DNA of 64,000 nt from Mycobacterium sp. URHB0044 (GTDB taxonomy: Bacteria > Actinomycetota > Actinomycetes > Mycobacteriales > Mycobacteriaceae), in assembly GCF_000620625.1 (NCBI RefSeq), contig NZ_JIAW01000010.1, positions 1 to 64,000 on the forward strand. Reading direction: 5' to 3'. Positions 35,112 to 43,246 of this stretch are shown here, piece after piece. The notes under the pieces are model-generated. The model saw nothing but the letters and a program-made list of their open reading frames with translations, was not told the DNA's origin and did no database searches. The first letter of the stretch is position 1. Each line of letters starts with the position of its first letter. A program made the translations under genes and the position numbers.

Positions 35112-36560
35112 CTCGCGGCCTCCGCCAGTCTGCTTCTCGCCGCCGAACGCCCCGCCGATCTCGGCCCCGGACGTGCCGATGTTGACGTTGGCGATGCCGC
35201 AGTCCGAACCGTCGGCCGCCATGAACCGCTCAGCCTCGCGCATGTCGGTGGTGAAGATCGCCGACGAAAGGCCCTGCGGTACCGCGTTGTTCAGAGCGAC
35301 TGCCTCGTCGAGGTCGTCGTAGGTGAGCACGTAGAGGATGGGCGCGAAGGTCTCGTCGTGCACCACGGCGGTCTGCGCGGGCATCCGGACCACGGCGGGC
35401 CTGACGTAGTACGAGCCGTCGCCGAGGTTCACGTGGTCGCCGCCGATCACCTCGCCGCCGTCGGCAGCGGCCTGCTCCAACGCGCCCACCATGTCGCGGT
35501 AGGCGCGTTCGTGGATCAGCGGCCCGACCAGCGTGCCGTCCGAGGACGGGTCGCCGATGGGCAGGCTGGCGTACCCCTTGACGATCCGTTCGACGAGGGT
35601 GTCGACGACGCTGCTGTGCGCGATGACGCGGCGCAACGTGGTGCAGCGTTGACCGGCCGTGCCGGCGGCGGAGAAGACGATGCCGCGCACGGCCAGATCG
35701 AGGTCGGCGGACGGAGTGACGATCGCCGCGTTGTTGCCTCCGAGTTCCAGCAGCGCCTTGCCGAACCGTTGCGCCACGCGGGGTCCCACCTGCCGGCCCA
35801 TCCGCACCGAGCCCGTGGCCGACACCAGTGCCACCCGCGGGTCGTCAACCAGTTGCTCGCCGATCTCGCGGGCGCCCTGAACGAGGCGGGCGACCCCGCG
35901 CGGCGCGCCGACGTCGTCAGCAGCCCGCTCGATGAGTGCCTGGCAGGCGATTGCGGTCAACGGCGTCAGTTCCGACGGCTTCCACACCACGGTGTCGCCG
36001 CAGACCAGGGCCACCGCGGTGTTCCATGCCCACACGGCGACCGGGAAGTTGAATGCGGTGATGACGCCGACCACGCCGAGCGGATGCCAAGTCTCCATCA
36101 GCCGGTGGCCCGGACGCTCGGAGGCAATGGTGCGGCCGTACAGCTGGCGCGACAGCCCGACGGCGAACTGGCAAATATCGATCATCTCCTGCACCTCGCC
36201 GAGCGCTTCGGAGGTGATCTTGCCTGCCTCGACGGTGACGAGCGTCGCGAGATCCGCCTTGTGCTCGACCAGCAGCTCGCCGAGGCGTGCCACCAGCGCG
36301 CCACGCACTGGCGCCGGCGTGACGCGCCAGGTCGCGAATGCCGTTGCCGCGTCGGCGATCGCCGCGTCGGCCTGCTCGGTGGTGGTCTCGACGATGCTGA
36401 ACAACACGTCGCCGGTGATCGGCGTACTGGCGGGCATGCCCGTCGTGCCGGGCGCACCGAGTTGCGCGTGGGCGCCGATGGCCTGCAGCGCGGTTCGCAC
36501 CCGGCCGCGCAGGTCGTCTGCGGTGGGCAATGCGGTCGTCGGTGTCTGCATGGTGGTCAT
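35013..36560 (-). CDS. pcd: L-piperidine-6-carboxylate / 2-aminoadipate semialdehyde dehydrogenase
   Basis: This 515-residue NAD(P)-dependent aldehyde dehydrogenase has VVWKPSELTP (191-200, cofactor), LELGGNNAAI with Glu272 as general base, and GQRCTTLRR with catalytic Cys306. It resembles Rv3293/Pcd and oxidises the cyclic imine/semialdehyde formed from lysine by Lat to 2-aminoadipate. The divergent lrpA and the lat gene beyond it keep the M. tuberculosis arrangement, which supports the call. ATG 36560 is chosen because ALDH homology begins soon after; the longer ORF to 36980 covers lrpA antisense. The 3' end overlaps the CaiB gene by 99 bp. Confidence 0.9.
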   Translation of the reverse strand: MTTMQTPTTALPTADDLRGRVRTALQAIGAHAQLGAPGTTGMPASTPITGDVLFSIVETTTEQADAAIADAATAFATWRVTPAPVRGALVARLGELLVEHKADLATLVTVEAGKITSEALGEVQEMIDICQFAVGLSRQLYGRTIASERPGHRLMETWHPLGVVGVITAFNFPVAVWAWNTAVALVCGDTVVWKPSELTPLTAIACQALIERAADDVGAPRGVARLVQGAREIGEQLVDDPRVALVSATGSVRMGRQVGPRVAQRFGKALLELGGNNAAIVTPSADLDLAVRGIVFSAAGTAGQRCTTLRRVIAHSSVVDTLVERIVKGYASLPIGDPSSDGTLVGPLIHERAYRDMVGALEQAAADGGEVIGGDHVNLGDGSYYVRPAVVRMPAQTAVVHDETFAPILYVLTYDDLDEAVALNNAVPQGLSSAIFTTDMREAERFMAADGSDCGIANVNIGTSGAEIGGAFGGEKQTGGGRESGSDSWKAYMRRATNTVNYSSELPLAQGVQFG

Positions 36561-36602
36561 GATGCCGCTTTCTGATCGTGGTTGCTGCGATAGTCTCCGG
36601 CC

Positions 36603-37064
36603 ATGACGGACGCCGGCGAGGAGCTCGATGACATCGACCGGATCTTGGCGCGTGAGCTGGTGGCCGACGGTCGCGCGACGCTGGCCCACCTCGCGGTGAG
36701 CGCCGGTCTGTCGGTGTCCGCGGTGCAGTCGCGGGTGCGACGGCTCGAGTCCCGCGGAGTGGTGACGGGGTACCGGGCGAGGATCAATCCCGAGGCAGTG
36801 GGGAACATGCTGTCGGCGTTCGTCGCCATCACCCCTCTCGATCCGTCTCAACCCGATGATGCCCCCGCGCGGCTCGAACACATCGATGCGATCGAGTCCT
36901 GCCACTCCGTGGCCGGCGACGAAAGTTACGTGCTCCTGGTGCGGGTGAAGTCCGCGCGGGCCCTGGAAGACCTGCTGCAACAGATCCGCACGGCAGCCAA
37001 TGTTCGCACCCGAAGCACCATCATCTTACAGACATTTTACGAGGGACGCGACTGCGTACCGTAG
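36603..37064 (+). CDS. lrpA: Lrp/AsnC-family regulator LrpA
   Basis: This 153-residue feast/famine regulator has an N-terminal helix-turn-helix (LDDIDRILARELVADGR, then LAVSAGLSVSAVQSRVRRLE, 20 residues) and a C-terminal RAM/ACT-like ligand domain (HSVAGDESYVLLVRVKS). It matches Rv3291c/LrpA, known to bind amino acids such as lysine and to control lat during starvation and persistence. It is divergent from pcd (42-bp gap) and 52 bp upstream of lat on the same strand. A pair of direct repeats in the lrpA-lat gap is a likely binding site. Confidence 0.92.
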   Translation: MTDAGEELDDIDRILARELVADGRATLAHLAVSAGLSVSAVQSRVRRLESRGVVTGYRARINPEAVGNMLSAFVAITPLDPSQPDDAPARLEHIDAIESCHSVAGDESYVLLVRVKSARALEDLLQQIRTAANVRTRSTIILQTFYEGRDCVP

Positions 37065-37108
37065 ATAATCCGGTATGTCAGGTGTAGCCCCGTAAATAAT
37101 CCGTTACG
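37059..37108 (+). promoter_or_regulatory. Two 19-bp direct repeats, likely LrpA sites upstream of lat
   Basis: CCGTAGATAATCCGGTATG (37059-37077) and CCGTAAATAATCCGTTACG (37090-37108) agree at 16 of 19 positions and are 31 bp apart, three helical turns. The first overlaps the lrpA stop, and the second ends 8 bp before the lat ATG (37117). AT-rich phased repeats are the usual Lrp-family target. Assignment to LrpA is inference. Confidence 0.5.
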
Positions 37109-37116
37109 ATGGCAGC

Positions 37117-38448
37117 ATGACTGCCGTTCTCTCGCCGCGCGCGCACCGTGCTTCGACCATCGCCCCCGACGACGTGCGCGACGTGTTGGCGCGCAGCATC
37201 CTGGCCGACGGCCTCGACTTCGTCCTCGACGTCGACCGTTCGAGGGGCTCCTACCTCGTCGATGCCCGCACCGGCGCGCGTTACCTGGACATGTTCACGT
37301 TCTTCGCGTCGTCCGCCCTCGGCATGAACCATCCGGCGCTTGCCGACGACGAAGGATTCCGCGCGGAACTGGCGGCAGCGGCGGTGAACAAGCCGAGCAA
37401 CTCCGACGTCTACAGCGTCCCCATGGCTCGATTCGTCGAGACGTTCGCGCGTGTCCTCGGTGACCCGGCGCTGCCACACCTGTTCTTCGTCGACGGCGGA
37501 GCCCTGGCCGTCGAGAACGCCCTCAAGGTCGCCTTCGACTGGAAGAGCCGGCTCAACGAGTCGCGCGGGATCGACGCCGAATTGGGCACCAAGGTGTTGC
37601 ACCTGCGCGGTGCCTTCCACGGCCGCAGCGGTTACACGCTGTCGTTGACCAACACCGACCCGAACAAGGTGGCGCGGTTTCCCAAGTTCGACTGGCCGCG
37701 CATCGATGCGCCCTTCATCCGCCCCGACGCCGATATGGACGCCGTCGAGGCCGAGTCGGTGCGCCAGGCGCGCGCGGTCTTCGAGGCGCACCCCAACGAC
37801 ATCGCGTGCTTCATCGCCGAGCCGATCCAGGGGGAGGGCGGCGACCGGCACTTCCGTCCGCAGTTCTTCGCCGCGATGCGGGAGTTGTGCGACGAGTTCG
37901 ACGCGCTGTTGATCTTCGACGAGGTGCAGACCGGCTGCGGCATGACCGGAACCGCTTGGGCCTACCAGCAATTGGGTGTCGCGCCCGATGTCGTTGCCTT
38001 TGGCAAGAAGACGCAGGTGTGCGGCGTGATGGCCGGCGGGCGGGTCGACGAGGTCGCCGACAACGTGTTCCACGTCAGCTCGCGGATCAACTCCACCTGG
38101 GGTGGCAACCTGGTCGACATGGTGCGCTCGCGGCGCATCCTCGAGACCATCGAGGCGGACGGGCTGATGGTGCACGCCGCCAAGGCGGGACGTCACCTGC
38201 TGGACCGGCTGACCGATCTCGCGGAGGAGTTCCCTGGACGGGTGCTCGACCCCAGGGGCCGAGGCCTGATGTGCGCGTTCAGCATGCCGGACTCCGAGCA
38301 GCGCGACGAACTGGTCCAACGGCTGTGGGACCAGCACGTGATCATGCTGCCCAGCGGTGCCACCAGCGTGCGGTTCCGGCCGGCGCTGACGGCGTCGCGC
38401 GAGGAACTCGACGCCGCCGTCGAGGCGGTGCGCGCCGCGCTCACCTGA
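37117..38448 (+). CDS. lat: L-lysine 6-aminotransferase
   Basis: This 443-residue class III PLP aminotransferase transfers the epsilon-amino group of lysine to 2-oxoglutarate. IFDEVQTGCGMTG at about 266-278 and FGKKTQVCG at about 295-303 (Schiff-base lysine 297 or 298) match Rv3290c/LAT, including the EVQTG Asp that contacts PLP. LRGAFHGRSGYT at about 163-174 is the phosphate region. With pcd it makes 2-aminoadipate, a pathway raised in starved or persistent mycobacteria. The stop overlaps that of the Mrr-like nuclease by 8 bp. Confidence 0.94.
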   Translation: MTAVLSPRAHRASTIAPDDVRDVLARSILADGLDFVLDVDRSRGSYLVDARTGARYLDMFTFFASSALGMNHPALADDEGFRAELAAAAVNKPSNSDVYSVPMARFVETFARVLGDPALPHLFFVDGGALAVENALKVAFDWKSRLNESRGIDAELGTKVLHLRGAFHGRSGYTLSLTNTDPNKVARFPKFDWPRIDAPFIRPDADMDAVEAESVRQARAVFEAHPNDIACFIAEPIQGEGGDRHFRPQFFAAMRELCDEFDALLIFDEVQTGCGMTGTAWAYQQLGVAPDVVAFGKKTQVCGVMAGGRVDEVADNVFHVSSRINSTWGGNLVDMVRSRRILETIEADGLMVHAAKAGRHLLDRLTDLAEEFPGRVLDPRGRGLMCAFSMPDSEQRDELVQRLWDQHVIMLPSGATSVRFRPALTASREELDAAVEAVRAALT

Positions 38449-38974
38449 CGCCGTCCGGCGCGGTGAGCCGGCGGATGGTCGACCCGAGCCGAGTGAGTTC
38501 GCTCCCGCCCACCAGTACGCAGCCGTGCAACTCGGCGAGTTTGCGTGCTGCAGGAGTGAAGTCGTGGTTCGTCACGACCATCGTCTGAGTGCAGTCCTGC
38601 ATCGGCGCACCCGCCACCACCTCCTGCACCGCGCTGGTGCCGACGGGGCGGGACTGCCGTTTGCATTGGATGGCAATCCGATTCGGCCGCCAGCCGACGA
38701 TGAGGTCGACACCCCAGTCGCCCGTCACGGGCGTCATGATGACCGGGGCACCGCACTTGCGGGCGATCCTGGCGACGTGGTCCTCGAAGTCCGTGCCGGA
38801 CATCTCCGCGGTCTCGGGTACCAGCGTGGTGGCTCCCCGGAACGCGCCGAGGAGGAACTGCGGCATGGCGGCCAGGACGACCGGCGCGGCGACGCCGACC
38901 ACGACGCTCCACGGCACGCTCGACCCGAGCAGGTAGGCGGCCAGTCCCGCCGCGATGGCCATTGCCGCGTACAT
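38441..38974 (-). CDS. Membrane-anchored Mrr-like restriction endonuclease domain protein
   Basis: This 177-residue protein has two predicted transmembrane helices (residues 2-19 and 22-44) followed by a Mrr-type PD-(D/E)xK nuclease domain: GTDFEDHVARI (Glu64), WGVDLIVG (Asp90) and AIQCKRQ (Gln103-x-Lys105), then VVTNHDFTPAARKLAE typical of Mrr_cat. The nuclease presumably faces the cytoplasm. Such proteins cleave methylated or foreign DNA in restriction, but many membrane-tethered actinobacterial versions are uncharacterised. ATG 38974 is used; GTG 38992 is possible. It is convergent with lat and has no restriction-modification partner nearby. Confidence 0.75.
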   Translation of the reverse strand: MYAAMAIAAGLAAYLLGSSVPWSVVVGVAAPVVLAAMPQFLLGAFRGATTLVPETAEMSGTDFEDHVARIARKCGAPVIMTPVTGDWGVDLIVGWRPNRIAIQCKRQSRPVGTSAVQEVVAGAPMQDCTQTMVVTNHDFTPAARKLAELHGCVLVGGSELTRLGSTIRRLTAPDGVR

Positions 38975-39008
38975 CCTCAGCCGTAGAGCCACGCCGGAAT
39001 CGTAGGCG

Positions 39009-39228
39009 GGGGCTCCGACAACCCGAGCGGTGGCCGGAGCGCCGTATCGCAGCAACGGTCCCCATGCCCCTTGGTAGACCAGTGGCCGAATTGCCCAGCT
39101 TTTTCGAGTGAGCTGGGCAGAAGCGGGTCTGTTTGTTCCGGCTGCGTTGACCCTGCGTCCTGGGCGTAAAAGTGCGAGTGCCCACCGCCGCCAACGCAGA
39201 GTCAACGGGGGTGCGACAACCCGAGCGG
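39009..39228. repeat. 22-bp direct repeats bounding a dyad-rich intergenic segment
   Basis: GGGG-C-T-C-CGACAACCCGAGCGG at 39009-39030 and GGGG-G-T-G-CGACAACCCGAGCGG at 39207-39228 match at 20 of 22 bases, 198 bp apart, the second ending at the stop of the molybdenum hydroxylase gene. Between them lie a hairpin (39093-39118) and an inverted repeat GTTGACCCTGCGT (39146-39158)/ACGCAGAGTCAAC (39194-39206) with one mismatch, enclosing TGGGC/GCCCA. This could be a scar of a small element or a repeat-derived terminator region. Confidence 0.55.
39093..39118 (-). terminator. Hairpin downstream of the molybdenum hydroxylase operon
   Basis: GCCCAGCT and AGCTGGGC form a perfect 8-bp stem with a 10-base loop. 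It lies downstream of the hydroxylase stop (39229) on the minus strand and just before the nuclease gene. There is no clear U-tract, as is common for mycobacterial intrinsic terminators. Confidence 0.45.
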
Positions 39229-41850
39229 CTAATCCCCACCGTGCTGAAGCGCGCGCCACACCCGGGCCGGCGTCATCGGCAACTGCCGAAGTCGCGCACC
39301 GCACGCACGGGCGACGGCGTTGGCCACCGCGGGTGCGACCGGGTTGTACGGCGACTCGCTCATCGACTTCGCGCCGAGCGGTCCCAGTTCGTCGTAGGTG
39401 TCGGCGAAGTACACCTCGGTCACGGGGACGTCGGCGAGTTGCGGAATGTGGTAATTGCGAAGGTCCTTCGTGAGCACGACGCCGTCGGGACTCACCCGCA
39501 TCTCCTCGTACAGCGCCGAGCCGATCGCCTGGGCGACGCCGCCCTCGACCTGCCCGCGGCACTGCTCGGGGTTCATCACGACGCCGGCATCCGCGGCCTG
39601 CACCGACTGCAGGATCAGCACCCGGCCGGTGTCGACGTCGACGGCGACCCGTACCGCGTGCACGTTGAACGCCACCGACCGCGGGGTGCCGTCGTGGCGG
39701 CCCCGGCCGACCAGCGGCGCGTCGGCGCCGGCGGCGATCTGCGCCCGCAGGTCGCGGCAGGCCGCCTGCACTGCGAGCCCGGCCACCACGGTGCCTGCCG
39801 AGCCGAACGCACCCGTGTCGTAACCCGTTGCATCCGTGTCGGATTGCTGGATGCGCACCTTGTCGACCGTTGTGTTCAACTCGGTCGCGACGAGCTGGGC
39901 ATGCACGGTGGTGGTGCCGTTGCCGAATTCCGCCGTGCCCACCGACAACGTGAAGCCACCGTCGGCGTCCGCGGAGATCGTCACCTCGGCGAAGTGACCC
40001 CGCGGCGGAATGGTCGCGATCATCGCGATCGCCATGCCCTCGCCCACTCGCCACGAAGGACCGTCGGGGGCCGCCACCCCGTTGCCGGTCGCCAGCGCCT
40101 GCTGCGCCAGGTCCAGGCACTGGTCGAGCCCATAGCTGCCGAACGTCAGATCGTCGGACAGCACATGCGAATCGGTGAACGCGTCGCCGGGCACCACGAC
40201 GTTGCGCCGCCGCAAGTCGTACGGGTCGATGCCGAGCCGAGCGGCCAATTCGTCGAGCGCGGACTCCACGGCGAAGATCATCTGCCCCAGCCCGTAGCCG
40301 CGGAACGCGCCCGACGGAATGTTGTTGGTGTAGACGGTCTGGGCGTCGACGCGCTTGTTCGCGCAGCGGTAGACCGAGATTGACTCGCTGCAGCCGTGGA
40401 ACATCACGCCGGGGCTGTGGTTGCCGTACGCGCCCGCGTCGACGAGGACGTCCACCGCCAGCGCGGTCAGCACTCCGTCGGGGCCCGCGGCCACCGTGGC
40501 GTCGACGCGGAACGGGTGTCGGCACGGCGCCGCGACGAATTCGTCGGTCCTGCTGAACTCGTAGCGCACCGGCCAGCCGAGCCGAAGGACTGCCAACGCG
40601 ACGATGTCCTCGGTCAGCATCTCCTGCTTGCCGCCGAAGCCTCCGCCCACCCGCCGCGTGAAGACGTGCACTTGCGCGCGGTCCAGGCCGAACACGTGGC
40701 ACAACTCGTCGCGGACCAGGAACGGCACCTGCGAGCTGGTCCGGATCACCAAGCGTCCGCGCTCGTCCAGCCATCCGGTGCTGCCGTGGGTCTCCAGGTG
40801 CGCGTGCTGCACCCGCTGCGTCGTCCAGCGGCCGCTCACCACGGCACCGCCGCTGGCCCGAGCGGCTGCCTCCCCGGCGTCGACGTCACCGACGCCACCG
40901 TGCAGTTCGGCGACGACGTTGCGCGAGGTGTCGGCGATGCGGGAGTCGGCGCCCTTGTCGCCGTGCACCAGGGGCGCGCCGGGTGACCGCGCAGCCTCGG
41001 GGTCGAATACCGCGGGCAGCTCCTGGTACTCGACGGTGATTGCACGGCAGGCGTTCTCGGCGATCGCAGCACTGTCGGCGACGACGGCGGCAACCCGCTG
41101 ACCGACGAACCGCACCGTGTCGTCGAGCAGGTAGGTGTCGTCGGGATCGTCGAGCCGGTCCTCGTGCCGGGCGGTCGAGAACGCCACCGGCGGACTGTCG
41201 CGGTGCGTGAGGACCAGCCGCACGCCAGCCATCCGTTCGGCGGCAGAGGTGTCGATGGCGACGATGCGGGCGTGCGGCAGGGGAGCGCGCAGCACGGCCA
41301 TGTGCAGCAACCCCTCCGGCAGGTGGTCCATGGTGTACTGCTCGGTCCCGGTCACCACCCGCACACCGGCGGGCGCGCCGATCGAACGCCCCGCGTCGGC
41401 CGTCCCGCCGGACTTCTCGGTGTTGGTTCGCCCGGCCAACGCGTCGGTGATCGACCGGTATCCGGTGCAGCGGCACAGGTTGCCCTTCAACTGCTGTGGC
41501 AGATCGGCGACTTGGTCGTCGGGGAGCGCAGCTGCGGTGGTGATCATCCCCGCGGTGCAGAAGCCGCACTGGAACCCCGCCGCCTCGACGAACCGGCGCT
41601 GCACCGGATGCAGGTCGTCGGGGCTGCCGAGGCCCGCCACGGTAGTGATGGTGCGGCCGGCCGCCCGGAATGCGGGGAACACGCAGGAGTGCACGGGGGA
41701 GCCGTCGACCAGCACCGAACAGGCACCGCAATCGCCGGCGTCGCAGCCCTTCTTCACCTCGACGTGACCGTTATCGCGCAGGTACGTGCGTAGGCACTGC
41801 CCTGGCCACGGATCATCCTGCAGCGCTTGGCCGTTCACGATGATCGTCAC
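39229..41850 (-). CDS. Xanthine dehydrogenase-type hydroxylase, fused 2Fe-2S and molybdenum subunits
   Basis: This 873-residue fusion has an N-terminal pair of 2Fe-2S domains (Cys36, 41, 44, 56 and Cys95, 98, 126, 128) joined to a molybdopterin-binding domain (from about 160). VGGGFGGK, IPSGAFRGYG and the C-terminal GAKSMSES segment follow the XDH/aldehyde oxidase pattern; the expected catalytic Glu is present in MSES, but the usual KGxGE context is altered. ATGA overlap with the FAD-subunit gene shows one operon. Nearby uricase genes and a MocA-like cofactor gene suggest purine (hypoxanthine/xanthine) oxidation, though other N-heterocycles are possible. ATG 41850 begins directly at the ferredoxin fold. 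Confidence 0.87.
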   Translation of the reverse strand: MTIIVNGQALQDDPWPGQCLRTYLRDNGHVEVKKGCDAGDCGACSVLVDGSPVHSCVFPAFRAAGRTITTVAGLGSPDDLHPVQRRFVEAAGFQCGFCTAGMITTAAALPDDQVADLPQQLKGNLCRCTGYRSITDALAGRTNTEKSGGTADAGRSIGAPAGVRVVTGTEQYTMDHLPEGLLHMAVLRAPLPHARIVAIDTSAAERMAGVRLVLTHRDSPPVAFSTARHEDRLDDPDDTYLLDDTVRFVGQRVAAVVADSAAIAENACRAITVEYQELPAVFDPEAARSPGAPLVHGDKGADSRIADTSRNVVAELHGGVGDVDAGEAAARASGGAVVSGRWTTQRVQHAHLETHGSTGWLDERGRLVIRTSSQVPFLVRDELCHVFGLDRAQVHVFTRRVGGGFGGKQEMLTEDIVALAVLRLGWPVRYEFSRTDEFVAAPCRHPFRVDATVAAGPDGVLTALAVDVLVDAGAYGNHSPGVMFHGCSESISVYRCANKRVDAQTVYTNNIPSGAFRGYGLGQMIFAVESALDELAARLGIDPYDLRRRNVVVPGDAFTDSHVLSDDLTFGSYGLDQCLDLAQQALATGNGVAAPDGPSWRVGEGMAIAMIATIPPRGHFAEVTISADADGGFTLSVGTAEFGNGTTTVHAQLVATELNTTVDKVRIQQSDTDATGYDTGAFGSAGTVVAGLAVQAACRDLRAQIAAGADAPLVGRGRHDGTPRSVAFNVHAVRVAVDVDTGRVLILQSVQAADAGVVMNPEQCRGQVEGGVAQAIGSALYEEMRVSPDGVVLTKDLRNYHIPQLADVPVTEVYFADTYDELGPLGAKSMSESPYNPVAPAVANAVARACGARLRQLPMTPARVWRALQHGGD

Positions 41851-42680
41851 GACAGCTCCTCCCGCACCTGTCGGGCCAGGAGCAGGGTCATGGCACGGCG
41901 CCAGTCCGGGTCGCCGTGCGGATCCTCGGTCCAGGCGTCGTCCGGGATGCCGGCATGGGCGGCCACGAGCTCGTCGTCGCCGGGGAGAGACGCGAATTCG
42001 AAGACGTACGGCCGCACCGTCGCGGCGGTCACCGACACCATGAAGCCGCCGCCGTCCGCGTCGGTGTCACGACGGCCGATCACCACCACGCCGGACCGGC
42101 CCAGCGGCGACGGAGCAAGCTTGCGGTAGGCGGTACGTGCCCGTAGTGCCTTGGCGCTCAGGTGTACCGAACGCATGACGTCGCCGAGAGCCAGCAGGTT
42201 CGCGGCACTGCCCGTGACGAACTGGGTGACCGGCAGCCGATAGTCACTCCCATCGGCGCGCCACACGACGAGTTGCCCGTCGAGTGCCGAGGCCAACGAG
42301 ATCATCGCGCCCGCGGGAAAGGACAGGCAGATGTTCCCGCCGACGGTCGCGGTGCGCCAGATCTTGAACGACGCCAGAAGTGCCGTGCAGCACTGGTGGA
42401 ATAGCGGAGCCGCCAGCCAGTCCGGCCTGCTGCGCAGCAGTTGGGTGGACAACGCCGACACCTCGGCAAGCGTGCAGGTTGCGCTGAGCTCGATCTCGTT
42501 GTCGCCCACGGTGATCGGCTGCCAGCGCAGTCCCGTGAGGTCCACCAGCCTGCGCACGTGCGGTTGAGGTTCCGAGAACAACCACGTCCCGCCTGCCAGC
42601 AACGCGTCGTGGGGGCCCAGCGGCCACACCTCATCGCGGCGGCGGGGGGTGACGACCGCCTCGACGGTGTTGAGATCCAC
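41847..42680 (-). CDS. FAD-binding subunit of xanthine dehydrogenase-type hydroxylase
   Basis: This 277-residue CoxM/XdhB-like protein carries FAD for electron transfer from the iron-sulfur domains. DALLAGGTWLFSEPQPH at about 25-41 is the N-terminal flavin motif. TATVGGNICLSFPAGAMISL at about 112-131 (20 residues) is the second, TVGGN, motif. It is the first gene of the two-gene operon and overlaps the fused subunit as ATGA. Its short length fits subunit rather than full-length oxidase forms. It faces an SRPBCC gene across a 140-bp divergent region. Confidence 0.85.
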   Translation of the reverse strand: MDLNTVEAVVTPRRRDEVWPLGPHDALLAGGTWLFSEPQPHVRRLVDLTGLRWQPITVGDNEIELSATCTLAEVSALSTQLLRSRPDWLAAPLFHQCCTALLASFKIWRTATVGGNICLSFPAGAMISLASALDGQLVVWRADGSDYRLPVTQFVTGSAANLLALGDVMRSVHLSAKALRARTAYRKLAPSPLGRSGVVVIGRRDTDADGGGFMVSVTAATVRPYVFEFASLPGDDELVAAHAGIPDDAWTEDPHGDPDWRRAMTLLLARQVREELS

Positions 42681-42771
42681 CTATCGACGGTAATCAAGCG
42701 TTGGCGTCACCGCACGCTCGATGCGATATCCGCGAAACGAACTGCAACTCCGCGGTTGCGCCAAAGATTCG

Positions 42772-42797
42772 GATGTGCAATTCTGAAGTTGCACATC
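42772..42797. promoter_or_regulatory. Putative ArsR operator (26-bp palindrome)
   Basis: GATGTGCAA (42772-42780) and TTGCACATC (42789-42797) are perfect 9-bp inverted arms around an 8-base spacer (TTCTGAAG, itself partly symmetric). The site lies 23 bp upstream of the GTG of the SRPBCC gene, whose operon encodes an ArsR repressor. A weaker TGCAAC/GTTGC dyad precedes it at about 42742-42759. Autoregulation is inferred. Confidence 0.6.
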
Positions 42798-42820
42798 GAC
42801 TCCCCACCCGAGAGGCACCC

Positions 42821-43246
42821 GTGACCACGCTCGACATCACCCGCACCATCGACATCAACGCACCCGCCGAGAAGGTGTGGGCCGCCCTCACCGAACCCGA
42901 ACTGATCGTCCAATGGTTCGGCGACACGTGTGAATTCGACCCGACGCCCGGTGGCAAGGGCTCCTTCGGCTCGGCGGCGCACGGCACGTTCCGCGTGGCC
43001 ATCGAACACGCCGACCGGCCCAAGACCCTGATCTACCGCTGGGCCCGGGAAGAGAACGTCGATCCCGTGCCGGGCAATTCGACACTCGTGCGGTTCGACC
43101 TCACCGAATCCGAAGGAGGCACCCGGCTGACGTTGTTGGAGACCGGCTTCGAGGAGCTCGACGATCCTCAGGCAGCGCACGACGGCAACACCGCCGGCTG
43201 GCGCGCCGAACTCGGCGAACTCGTGGAGTTCCTGGAATCGCGGTGA
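42821..43246 (+). CDS. SRPBCC/AHSA1-domain protein
   Basis: This 141-residue START-like helix-grip protein has ITRTIDINAPAEKVWAALTE at about 5-24 and the AHSA1 motif WFGDTCEFDPTPGGKGSF at about 32-49, ending in GWRAELGELVEFLE. Such proteins bind hydrophobic ligands or act as cochaperone-like domains; actinobacteria commonly pair them with an ArsR repressor that overlaps by GTGA, as here. GTG 42821 is preferred because the fold begins immediately and a GAGAGG ribosome-binding site precedes it. The ligand is unknown. Confidence 0.85.
   Translation: MTTLDITRTIDINAPAEKVWAALTEPELIVQWFGDTCEFDPTPGGKGSFGSAAHGTFRVAIEHADRPKTLIYRWAREENVDPVPGNSTLVRFDLTESEGGTRLTLLETGFEELDDPQAAHDGNTAGWRAELGELVEFLESR

Noticed and set aside
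36561..36980. N-terminal extension of pcd to 36980
   Set aside because: It is antisense to lrpA and lies outside aldehyde-dehydrogenase homology; ATG 36560 is the better start.
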